Source of the DNA: Rapana venosa
Lineage: Eukaryota; Mollusca; Gastropoda; Neogastropoda; Muricidae
Assembly (NCBI GenBank): GCA_028751875.1
Contig: CM054167.1
Coordinates: 18,070,104 to 18,134,103 of the forward strand
DNA: 64,000 bases
Direction of reading: 5' to 3'
Positions 10,882-23,400 of the stretch are shown here, piece after piece. The translations under genes were made by a program, and so were the position numbers. Numbering within the stretch: position 1 is the first letter of the stretch; each line of letters begins with the position of its first letter. The notes below the pieces were generated by a model, which was given only the letters and a program-made list of their open reading frames with translations, searched no databases and had not been told where the DNA came from.

Positions 10882-10971
10882 GCGGAGGCTGACCTGCGAT
10901 CGGCGCAGGCAGAGTTTGACCGGCAGTCGGAGATCACCAAGATTCTGCTGGAGGGGGTCAACAGCACCCAC
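10882..10971 (+). CDS. SH3GLB1: Endophilin-B exon: N-BAR helix, part 1
   Basis: The exon has 90 bases, 30 codons, phase 0 at both ends. The acceptor is TTGTCTTTCAG before GCG, and the donor is CAC followed by GTGAGT, a full consensus. The peptide starts AEADLRSAQAEFDRQ and ends LLEGVNSTH, matching the long third helix of the N-BAR domain, where conserved charged and leucine positions form the dimer bundle. The frame would continue a few codons into the intron, but the perfect donor and the join with the next exon (STH then AHHL) fix the end. Confidence 0.95.
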
Positions 10972-13900
10972 GTGAGTCGAGGAGGATGCACGCATAGATC
11001 TGTATTTTTGGGGGGGTTTTCTGTTCTGGTGTGATCCTGAAAGTAGTTATTATTATTATGTAGGCTGTCATTTGTGTGTCGGATGTTTAGAACCGGTTTA
11101 GCTGTGATGCTGTAATTATTGCTGATGTTGGTGTAAGCATAGCCAGGAATGAATTTTGCTCGGTATTTGATAATAATGATGATAATATGGTCGGGGGAAG
11201 GGTAGGGGTGGAGATTCTGATTTTACAGTGGTTGTATAATGTATTTGTGTGTAGGCCTCTTCATGTATGTCTGTACTTGCGTTGACCTTTATAATAATAA
11301 TGATAATGTATGGAATTTATATAGCGCTGAATCTTGTAAAGCAACAAATCAAAGCGCTCAGATGTTTTTTAATGCGTGTGTATGCGGGTTTTTTAATTTT
11401 GTCATCTGTTCCCACCGGCACACAGTGGCTTACTCTTTCGAACAGCGGAACAGGATTTAATGTGTGCGCAAGATGTTCTGCATGCGTTCGCACACGGGGC
11501 CTCGGTTTATAGTCTCATCCGAAGGACCTTTAGTGATCAGACTCGTGGTGCCATGCGGCCTTCCAGAGACCATCAGGAGAGTTCAGGTCCTTCTTTAACT
11601 ACATGTGTTTGTGGCCTAGTGTGTTGACCACCTTCTGATGGCCATTAGTTCGCAGATAAAGGTAAAGGTGTCCCATAACCTGTAAGGTCGTAGGGGAGTG
11701 AGGCATCAGAGACCTCACTTCTCTAGGGCCAGCATATTGAGGGCGGCGCCCATCTCCTCCTCTCCCTCGCTGCTTTACCTTCCCTGATCCTAAAGAGGGC
11801 AGGTACCCATTTACAGTATTTTGGGGGACTGTACTGAAGCCAAGGCGCGCAAACGGTCACCCATCCAAGTGGTAACCACGCTCAACGCTGCTTAACCTTA
11901 GCTGGGGGGAAGCGAGTGCTCTGACCACTGAGCTTGTGCATAAGTTTATGTCTTCACAGACCCGTTTTATTTATTTTTTAAAATTTTTTATTCTTTTATA
12001 GTTATTCTTTTATATCAAGGATAATTGAATAAGCACTTATGTGCTTTTTTACAAACAGTCCCCGTGTGTATCAGTTTTGTCAATTCTGTCATCTGTTCCC
12101 TGTTGTGCATGAGTGTGTCTTCTTTTAAGGCCCACTAGATGACAGATGTTTGTGCATAAGTATAGATCTTCATAGGCCTTTTGGGCATAAGTGTGTTTGT
12201 CTGCTGAGCCTCACCAGATGATGACAGATGTTTGTGCGTAAGTCCATGTTTATTTAAAACTTACATGCATAGGTGTACGTCTTCGGAGTTCCTCTCAGTT
12301 ACTAGATGTTTGTACTTGTTTAAGTCTATGTCTTCTTTAATGAAACCTTTTTGTGCATAAGTGAACGTCTTTTGTGGCCCACTCAGTTTGGATGTGTGTA
12401 CATAGTCTGTGTGTTCTTGTACATCTTCTGAGGACCACTGGATGTGTGTACGTGTATGTGTTAGTCTCATGTATTCTTAAACCTTTTTGTGCGTTAAATG
12501 TACACATACCTTCTAATGCCAACCACGAGACAATTGACTGTTTTTTACAAAAAGTCTGTGTCTTCTTAACATCTCCTAATGCCAACCACATGACAATTGA
12601 CTGTTTGTTGCAAAAAGTCTGTGTCTCCTCAGGCTCACCACCTGCGGTGCCTGAACGACTTCATCGAAGCCCAGGTCAAGTTTTACGCCCAATGCCAGCA
12701 GTACATGACCGACCTGCAGAGGCAGCTGGGAAGGTAGGCTGAGACTGGGGGGGGGAGCCATGGGGAAAAGGGGGGTGGTGGGGGTGTTGTCTTCTGTGCT
12801 GGTCACTGGGTGTCAGAGTGGGAAAGGAGGAGGAGGAGGTGCAAGTGCCATATGTGGTGAGGCTGTTTGTTGTTGAGAAAAAAATAATTGAGATAGGGGC
12901 ATCAACGCATGTGCATGGATACACGCATATGCAGAGACAGACACACAGATGCAGACACACACATGTACGCATGAACACACACGCGCGCACGCGTGACTGG
13001 TAGTTGGGAACATTGCACTCGTGATCTGTTGACCCAGGTTTGAATCCCGTTCAAGGGGATTTTTTTTTCCACCTGGAGTTAACATCAGTGCCAACTTCAC
13101 TGCCCCCAATAAGTCCTTCACATGAGACTACATGGCAAGGTCCCATGTGCAAATGCACACAGAACATCTAGCACACACGTTAAAACTTGTTTCGTCTTTC
13201 AGAAGGGTAGGCCATTGTGTGCTGGTGGGAATGGAGGACAAAATTTACAAAACTGCATGCACTCAAGGACTGGATGTTACCCAAAAAACCCAGCACAAGA
13301 GTGTTTATATCATTATCCTCAAAATGAAAAGAATAGATCAAATAAAAAACAAACCACACCACACACCCCACACACCACACACACAACACACACACACACA
13401 CACACTGAAAGGTTTTTTTTTTAAAAAAATAAGTATTGAATGAAGATTTATTGATGATCTGTCATGTTTCCATTCCATCCCCACCCCTCACCCCTCACCC
13501 TCTTCCTCTAGTCCTCCCCCTTTTCTCCTCCTCTTCCTTTCGCTGTGACTCCTAAGCCCTGAGTGCATGCCCCTACTCCCCCCTTCCCCACCACCACCAC
13601 CCTCCCTTTTTTTTCGCCACTCGTTAGGGCCAAACCAGATATGGCACTTGAGGGTGTAGACATTGGGTGCAGAGCCTGTAATCATCTTCACAAATGAACA
13701 TGTATTACCAGTGTGATTCTTATTCTCATGAAAACTCTCTTCTTGCAGTTCTTCTTCAGCCAGATTTTCTTTCTAATGGGGATTTTGTTTTGTTTTGTTT
13801 ATGGGTTTGTTTGGGGGGGGGAGGGGTATTTTTTGCTTTATTTTTAGTTTTAATAGTTTTCAGTCAACATTTCCTCAGTAATTATATCACAGATGCCTCT

Positions 13901-16900
13901 GTGATATGCGCCATGAATTGCGCCGTATTTTAAAAAAATAAATTAATTAATTAATAATAATAATGGAAAAAAATTTCAGAAACTTTTTTTTTTTTATTCT
14001 CATGCCAGACTGTAAAATACTCAGGTTCATTGCTGGGTTGTTTTTTTTAAATCAGAATTTTTTTTTTTTTAATTCTCATGCCAATCAGACTGTAAAACAC
14101 TCAGCTTTAATGCTGTACTAGTTAAACAATGACTGACAGATTCCTTCAGAATCTTCAGAACTATAATAATGAGACTGTAAAAACACTCAGCTTTAATGCT
14201 GTACTAGTTAAACAATGACGGATATTCCTTCAGAATCTTCAAAACTTCAAAACTTCAAAACTATAATCACTACATCTAGTAGGTCTACTTGTATTCTCTT
14301 ATAGATTTTGACCAGTCTGTCTCTGATTTAACGCGGGGGAGGTGGGGTTTTTTTTTGGTTCTGCTAGTATCATTTCACGGCAAACTGGTAGCTGTCATAC
14401 TTTTGCACATAGAAATAACGTCCCTCAACACTTTTCTGTAGTCTTTCAATTTCTGCACCTTTTGGTGGTTGAGATATATGTATATATATGTATATATATA
14501 TTTTTTTTGGGTGCTACTGATGCCCAGGTGGGTTTATGTGTTTCTCTCTTTTTTCTCTTCTGTTGCAGTATGTGTTGGTTTGGGATGCGGGGGGGGGGGG
14601 GGGGGGGGGGGGGTTGGGGGGGGGGGAGGCTGGTTTTTCAGTTGGGGGGTTGGTTTTTTTGCTTTTTTAGGGGGGGTTTCAGGTGTTGTTTTTTTTGGGG
14701 GGGTTGTGGGTTGTTGTTTTTTTTGGGGGGGGTAATAAGGGGGATGGGGGGTAACTCTTGTTTTACCTACCAGATAACTTTAAGTCAAAACTAGTTTTCA
14801 AGTCAAAGTCAAAAACACTATAATCATCTCATGAAGGGCAATCACAATACTGACAGACAGATTGATACGCATCAAAAATCTCAAAGACACAAAAAGCCAT
14901 ATTTCATATTGGTTAAAAACATTTCAAAATGACTTCAAATAAAAATGTCACGCACACACACAAACACACATGCACGCATGCGCACACACACATGCACACA
15001 CACATACACATGCACACACATCATTTGTGAAAACAATGTTAACCCATTGACTAGAAGACATAAAAACTTATTATTTACGCACGCACATACGCAACACATA
15101 CACACGCATGTTTTGTTCCAGAGCCTGTCAGCTTAGTTCGTATACTTCATAATTATATCACAACGCTTCACACAAAGTGTGGCTGAGATGTCTTTTGTTT
15201 CGTTTTGTTTTGTTTGGGATTGGTTTTTGTTTTAGGGTTGGATTTTGTTGGGGGGGGGGGGGGGGGGGGGGGGGTGTTCATGATACTACCTCTGAAAAAG
15301 ACTTAGACTTATACATACACAGTTTTTAAGATTTCTCTCCATTGTTTTTTTTCCAAGGTGTATGTTTCGTTGTTGGATTTTGTGATTTTTGTAAAATACA
15401 GCAGTAGTTCTTGTTCTGTATGAAAAACATAATGACCTTGGGGAATGTTGTTACCTAGCATTGACGTCAATACGTGTGTCTGTCATTGGCTGCTGTCTCA
15501 GCTACTGTCAGTCAGCTCAACATTGTGTCATTGTTTATGACAGAGTGGTGGTTGTGTTGACAGTGACGGCAGCAGTGCTAATGACAAAATAAATATATGG
15601 TGTTAATCTGTAATGGTCGTTGGTCGGGTGGTGGAGTACTGGCAACGGCGACGAAGTGGCTTTTTTCTTTTTCTTCTTTTTTTATAGAAAGGAGGTATAG
15701 CATGGTGCTGCGTTATGTTGAAGTATGAAATGAGTATAAAACTTTACTGAAATGATAGAGGTGTGTACACACACATAACACACTCACGCACACACACACA
15801 TAACACACTCACACGCACACACACACTCTCTTACACATGCACGCACCCGCGCATTGTGTTGTGTTAAGTTGAAGTATAAAATGAGTAGTAATAAAGCTTT
15901 CCTGGTGTGATAGAGATGTGCACACATTCACTCTCACACACACTCATACACACAGTATGCACACGCACGCATATGCACACACACACACATGCAACACCAC
16001 ACATCACCAAGAAAAGTTTGACTTTGATAATCCTCACTCCCACCCCACCCCTAATAGTCTGGGTCATCTCCCATGAATTGTAAAGAAATCAGTCATAATC
16101 AGAGCAGAATTTGCTTGCTGGTTTTTGTGGTTCATTTTGATCGTGGTTCATCATCATCTTATTAACACAAAATGTCATGTCTGGTTTTGTTTTTTTTCTC
16201 TCTCCCCAGCTCTCTGTCGACTTCAGAGTAAGACGGTTGATGTTGTCTTTTTCGTGTTAAGTGTTATTATATAAAAAGGTTGTGTACAAACATAATCTGC
16301 ATGGTTATGTTGGTCCTCTCTCTCTCCCCCCCCCCCTTCCCCCTCCCATCCCCTTCTCTTCTTCTTCTTCCCTCCTCCCCCTTCTTGACAAAAAGAACTA
16401 GGTGGTTTTTCTGCATGTTTGTTTGTTTGTTTTAAAATCAAACGTAGTCGAGTTTTGTTCGTTTTGTTCGTAGTGTCTTTGGAAAGAACAATCGGTATAG
16501 TTTAGAGAGTTTTGTAGTTGGTTGGTTGTCAATTTTACGTCTGTTTTGTTTTGTTGTTGTTGTTTTGTTGGGTTTGTTTTGTTTGGGTTTTTTTTTGGGG
16601 GGGGGGGGGGGGGGGGGGGGGGGAAGAAGCAGGATTTCTGGCTATCACAGGGTGTTTGGTGAGTTTGATTTTGTTTTTGTTTTTTGTGTGTGTGTTTTTG
16701 TTTTTTTGTAACTGTTTTTTGTTGTTTTTTGTCATTGTTTTTTGGTTTTGTTTCTTTTTCTTTATGGGTGTGTGGTTTGTTTGGGTTTTTCTTTTTTTAG
16801 GATAGGTCTTCATGGGTGTGAGGGGCATATATTTCGTGCTGTATACTGTGCAATGAAATAGAGAGAAGTCTGTACTGGGGATGAGACATAACAAATCTGG

Positions 16901-17993
16901 GTGTGGCTGTGGTGGGGAGATTGGAATGATCCGCGTGGGAACAGCAGGACGGGGGACGTCACAGAAGATGAGGCAGCACCAAAAAAAAAGAAGAAAAAAA
17001 AAATCTGTACTGTTTCCTTGAAATAGAGAGATCTGTACTGTAGAGTTCAGAAAATGATTGTGACCACACTTAAACTGACAGAAAAATTTTTTGGAAAGGT
17101 CTGGTACATTTTATGGTTTTGTGTGTGTATAGCTGTTGAATTTTTTTCTGTGTGTGTGTTGTTGTTTTTTAAAGGATATTAATCTGTGTCAATGCTCAGC
17201 ATGCCATTGATGTGAATTTCAATGTCTGCCTTCCCATCAATGTAAATTTGCTCCCAGAAGTGTAAAGAAGTGTGAAAACATCACACCACACCCAGTAATA
17301 AACAAAACTACATAAGCCCACTGACTTTGATATATTTAGCTCAGACTGGAATCGTCATCTTACGATAATGAAGTTCAAATTGAAAATGCAAGAAAGAAAA
17401 AGAAAAAAACCAAACTAGGACCGTTTTGACTGTTTTATAGATTATGCTATTTCAAAAGCTGCGAATCATGAATAATGAGAAGTAACACCAGGGATATTGC
17501 GACCTACACTGTTACAATCTGCAAGATGAAGAAGAAAAGGAAAAAAAACCCAAAGAACATCCCAGGGGTTTTTTTGGTGAACCTTTTCCATGTTTCATTG
17601 GTGTGGTAATGTCTGTAATACTTGTTTAATGTCGGTGTGGTCTTCAGTGATTCCTTTCTTCAGTTTCAGTTCTGTATGTGGTAGGTCATGGTGTCAATGT
17701 CAGTGTTGTAACCTCTGTTTAACTCATTGACCCATCTAAAAAAACAGATGACAAAATTTACAAAACCACATACACACGGGTACTGGATGTAAAAAAGCAC
17801 ATGAGTGCTTATTCCATTATCCTCGATATAAAAGAATAAATAAATAAATAAATAAATCTCCGCAGTCAGAATGTGGCTACCTTAACGGTGGGTGAAAATG
17901 GTCGTGTACGCAAAATCTCACCATGGTGAGCCTCGGAGCTCTATCTGGAAAACAATAACCAAAAAAAAAAATTAATTAAAAATAATGATAATA

Positions 17994-18025
<32 letters not shown>

Positions 18026-20443
18026 GGATAATAAGGATAATAATAAAAACACATCTCTTTCAAGACCCAGTAAGACTGAACTATTTTGTTCTGTTGCGGC
18101 AGTTTTGGAAATATTTTTTTAAGTGTTACATAGTGACTCAAAATGATGATCAAACCATGCAGACTATGTTTGATTAGAAAGTTTATTGTGCCTTCTTCAA
18201 CATGTTTTCCTTGTGTTTGTGGTTATTGTTTTCAAGAATGTTAATATCATTTCGTAAGATAGGTAAAAAGGGTTAAGGAGTCTCATAACCTATAAGGTCG
18301 TAGGGGAGCGAGGCGTCAGAGACCTCACTTCTCTAGGGCCAGCATATTGAGGGCGGCGCCCATCTCCTCTCCCTTGCTGCTTTTACCTTCCCTGACCCTA
18401 AAGAGGGCAGGTACCCATTTACAGCTGGGGGAACTGTACTGAAGCCAAGGCGCGCAAACGGTCACCCATCCAACTGGTAACCACGCTCGACGCTGCTTAA
18501 CTTGGCTGGGGAAAAGCGAGTGCTCTGACCACTGAGCTATCCCGTCCCCCTAAAAGAAAAACATAAAACGTATATATGTTTAGCTTATGAGGCACATGAT
18601 ATCCGTGACCTGATTCAAAATGTGAAGATTTTACACTGAAGGAATGTGCTACGGGTCTTGTGAATAACCAAGTTGAACTCTCATCATCGAACACTCAGAC
18701 AGCAGCTATTGCTGTCCGTTATATGAGTGAAAATGCGTTGTGCCGCTGTTAAGCGCTTGACATGTCAGGCGCAGCACATCAGACTTGGGCATGGAAGAGA
18801 ATTGTATCTTTTAAGCTTTTTTCGTGGAAAAAAAGCTGGAGAATGGATCAAAAAAAGGCAGAAGATAGACAAGAAGGTGGTATTAGGGAGGAAAAAAGAA
18901 GAAGGCAGAAACAAAGAGAGGGATAGAAAAGAGGGAATTCCTAGCACAGAATTATCAGAAGGTGGGGATGCTATTTATACTGACAGCCCCCACCTCCACC
19001 CCTCCTTCCCCCCGGCATCATCCCAAGGGAGGAACAGTTGAATGAAGTCTTCGATGAAGAAAAATTTTGTGATTTGTGTGAAAAAAATTTTGTTTTTTTT
19101 ATATCCCCTCCTGTGTGTTGTTTGTATACATGTGTGGTAGATCTTGACGTTTAACATCATCGGTGTCGTCATTAGTGTCGTTATTCTACTGAGACTGAAC
19201 CTTTTTTTTTCTCTCTCTTTTACATCCCATCTCTGTGTGGTGATATAGTGTGTGTGTGTGATCGAGCTTGTCATCCATGCCAGTGTTGTTTTACCGCCGT
19301 AACTGATATATTTTTTGTTTATGTGGCCCTCTGCTATGTAATGAGTCAGTTGATTGTACTGGAGGTCAGTTCTTATTTGAATTGTTAATATGTTATTGAT
19401 AAATCTGCAATGTTAAAAAAAAAACAGAAAAAAAGATATTTCTAAAGATTGTTTTTTAAAATACAGACATCAGCTGCAATTTTTATGCCTCAGAAAGAAA
19501 TACAAAGATAATATCAAGAATGTGTAGAATCTCTTCTTTTTTTTAAGTTGTTATTCGTTCATGTCTACGTAACACATTTATTTATATTGTGTTGAGATTT
19601 CATCTTTTGATTTGTCACATTCTTGCTTTAAGATTGCCTTTGAGTTGGATTTTTTGTTTTTTTAAAGAGAGAGAAGAGAAAAGGTCAAAAGTGTTGAATC
19701 TGTGAGGTCATTTTTTTGTGTTTATTGATTTATATTTTATTTATACTTAATTTCTTGTTAGAGTACATGGGGTGTTTTTGATACGTTTCTGACTTTATTC
19801 ATGATATTTAGTGTGTTCTCTTGATGTCAGAAAAGAAATAGCACCTGAAATTGGAAATGGTGTCATTGGAGGGGTGGGGGGGCTGGGGGCTGGCTGTCAG
19901 TATAATAGCTTGCCTTCCTGGAAACTCTGAGCTAGAAATTTCCTCTTTTCTATCCCTCTCTTTGTATCTGTCTTGTTCTTCTTTCCGAGAGGCAGAACTA
20001 GTTTTTAACTTAGTCGTGCACAAGATATTCTCCGTGCATTGGCACAAGAGGCCTCGGTTTATAAGTCTCATCTGAAGGACTTTTGGGGAAGTGGAGAAGA
20101 AAGGAGAAATGAGTTTGGGGAAAAATAATCTAGATGGTGGGGTAAAAAAAAGTAAGAAGATGTTTTCTAGAAAATTTGTAGAATAAATACGCTCAAAAAC
20201 TAAAAAGAAAAAGTAACTTGAGTTGCAACAAGTATTACTTTCCTATCTCTTCTGGAGACCAGCGTTGTCAATATCATGTTGGTACAGTTAGTCAGAACTA
20301 TGTACACCTCTACCTTTTTTTTTTTTTTAATGGATTTTCTCTTCGTTTTCTGTTAGAATGAAACAACAATCCTGTGTGTGTTATGTTGTGGTTGTAGTTT
20401 CATCCCAGTAAAGAGATTTCCAAGTGTGTGTGTGTGTGGCTGG

Positions 20444-20474
<31 letters not shown>

Positions 20475-23400
20475 TGTGTGTGGCTGATCTTTTTTATGTC
20501 TTCATTTTATTTTTGTTGAGACTGTGATCATAATTTTTGTGGGGGTGGGGGGGTATTGGTGGGTTTTTTTAGGTTGAAAAGGAGCATTTGGGTGGGGGTT
20601 GTTTTTGGGGGGTTGTTTTTTTCCTTCGTCGTCATCTTCTCTGTACATCTTTATACAAATCAGATGTGGATTTCTGTTGCGCTCTGTGTCTGTGTTTCTT
20701 TACTACGGACGTTTCATTGTTTCTGTGTTTCTGCTTTGCTCGGTTTCTTTGTCTTTGTAGTGTAGTAAGCAAATTTTTTTTTTCTTCTCGTCCTTCAGTT
20801 GCAACAGCTTCAATAGTCGCCAGTGGTGAGATTTTGTGTACACAACAGGTTTTACCTGTGGCTAGTACCAATAGACTGCGCTGGTTTGGGCACGTTCAAT
20901 GGAAAGCAGACCACCACATCATAAAAAGAGCAATGAACTTCGTAGTGGATGGAAAGAGACCAAAGGGAAGAAGACCTAGCAAGACCTGGGCTGCCTGTAT
21001 TGCAGATGATCTTAGAGAAAGGGGCATAAATAAGGAGGAAGCTCAAAACAGAGAGAGATGGAGAAGGCTCATCAATGTCAAACCTCCCCTGGGAGAAACA
21101 TGACAAAAAAGGAAGAAGAAGAAGAAGAACAGGTTTTACCCTCCACTCCATGAAGGCAGCCACATTCCGACTTGAGGAATGATGACGTCTAAACGCAACC
21201 ACCGCTGTGCATGCAGTTTGTTTTATGTCTATTTTTGGATCGTCCATTCTTACCGGCACGAATGGCCTACTCTTCCAAAAGGCAAAACAGGTGCATAAGA
21301 TTTTCTGCGTGCATTGACGTTCAGGACCTCGGTTTATAGGTCCCATCCAAAAGGACTTTAGTTGTGTGTGGTTTGGGGGGGGGGGGGGGGGGGGGGATGT
21401 TAATTCCAGTAGAAAAATCCCCTTCAACAGGCGGTGGCTCAATCCTATCCTGGGCCATCAAATCCTGAGCATTTTACTCCAACCACTAAGCTACCACCCC
21501 CACCCTCCCCCTTCCCCCCCCTCCCCCTCACCTCCCTGTTCCCCTTCTATGCTCAGTATCTAAATCGTGCAATGCTGAATACTACTACTACTTCTACTAC
21601 TACTACACACGAATCACCGACTACCACAGAAGTACTTGCAGGTGTTTCGTCGTCGTTTGAAGTCTAGAATCCTTTCAGGTAAATATAGTTTTAAAATCTA
21701 GAGTGTTTTACGACAGGTAAAGAACTGCCACAGATTATGTGTTTTCATTTTTCATATCAGGTTACACAGAAGTGGGTGGGGGGGGGGGGGGGGTTTCTTG
21801 TTGTTTTTTCTGTTTTTTTGTGTGTGTACCAAATTTAATTAACTCAATGAAGTCACAGTGAAATGGATCCCGCCATTTTGTGGTGACACATGATTTTGGG
21901 TATATTTGAAAAATTCAGCAGACCTATCCAACATAATAATGACATACACATTATACATCATTGACAAGTTTATAATGTCTACTTTTGAGATTGTTTCACA
22001 GTTTTTCAATAGATGACTGTATTTATTTATTTACAAATTTTGAAAATATGTCACTGAATGCTCCAAAAAAAAAGTTTTGAAAATTAGGGCTGTGTATCTT
22101 ACATTGCTTGAACTGTTCATCAGCTAGTGAAGCAATGTGATGATTTTTCACCAAAGTTCCCTGAAGCTAGCTGAATCCATCTGATGTCACTTTTTGTACA
22201 ACAGATTTTTTTTTTTTAAAGAATCATAACACTGGAGAGCCTGAAATCCCAAAGATATCACTTGTTGACATGTCAAACAAAATTAGTCGACAGACACAAA
22301 CTAGGCAAGCTTATGGTTAAGGAAAGCAACTGTGTTTAGAAAAATGATTGCCCTACAGGCCAGAGTACTTTTCCTTGAGTTGAACATCACTTGGTGTATT
22401 TTTAAAAATTCGTAATTCTGCCGAATCTTAAGCTTCGGCACGTCACAGTGAGTTAAGCAGCTGCAGAATAACTCCACGGTGGTACACACTTCCTCTCACT
22501 CCCTCCTCCAAACTCTGAGCTCGTTACGTTCTACCCAGTGCGGGCATTCCATGAGCTGAGCTGTAGAATAGAAAGGCTGGTCGCCGATGCCTGGAAATTA
22601 GTAGGCATTTTTTGGCTCTCTGTTCGTTACCCTTTCGGGTTTTTTTGTTGGTTATTTTGTCGTGTTCCCTGTCATTATGTTTGTTATTATTTCCCTGTGT
22701 CAACATGTTTAGCGATATTGGCTTGTCTTTTTGTGTGTGTGTGTGATATCTTTCTAGCGTTTTATTTTTGTTGAGGTTATGTCCTGTTTTGAAAAACCAC
22801 CATTGCTCAAAGCTCATTTTCTTTTCTTACCCACCCCCACCACCCCTCCCTTTTTTCTCTACCCCTCTTATCATATTTCTCTTTCCTGTCATCCTACTTC
22901 TTCAAACCTTCTTCCATTCCCGAACACCCATGTCACCTCCCCACCTTAGCCAACCGTCCCTTCGCTCGCTCACATCCCCCCCCCACCTCACCCTGTCTTT
23001 TCCACATTCTTCTTTCTCTCCTCAGAGCACATCAGTGCACGTACCTTCCTTTCCATACAGGGTAGGGAGATTCAGCTTACAGTTTTGGAAACGGGACAAC
23101 GGGATTTCATTTCAGAGTTCATTCCTTTTTTTCCGTTTCCTCTCGGCTTGTGAGTCTGAACTGAACGAGGGAGTTTGGTAGCAGCACGCTCTGTCTGATG
23201 GTAGGTAGTTAGTGTCTTTCCTGGTAACAACACACTCTGTCTGATGGTAGGTAGTTAGTGTCTTTCCTGGTAACAACACACTCTGTCTGATGGTAGGTAG
23301 TTAGTGTCTTTCCTGGTAACAACACACTCTGTCTGATGGTAGGTAGTTAGTGTCTTTCCTGGTAACAACACACTCTGTCTGATGGTAGGTAGTTAGTGTC

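Larger units (their letters stand above)
10972..12632 (+). other. Endophilin-B intron (1.66 kb)
   Basis: GTGAGT...CAG intron of phase 0. It contains a core/tail C SINE, a tRNA/5S SINE, a tail A fragment and a degenerate tandem array running into the acceptor (all listed). No coding sequence was recognised inside. Confidence 0.9.

Noticed and set aside
20588..20856. N-terminal part of a 171-residue protein
   Set aside because: Only the part from 20857 is LINE-coded. The left part is T-rich intron and SINE tail joined by chance.
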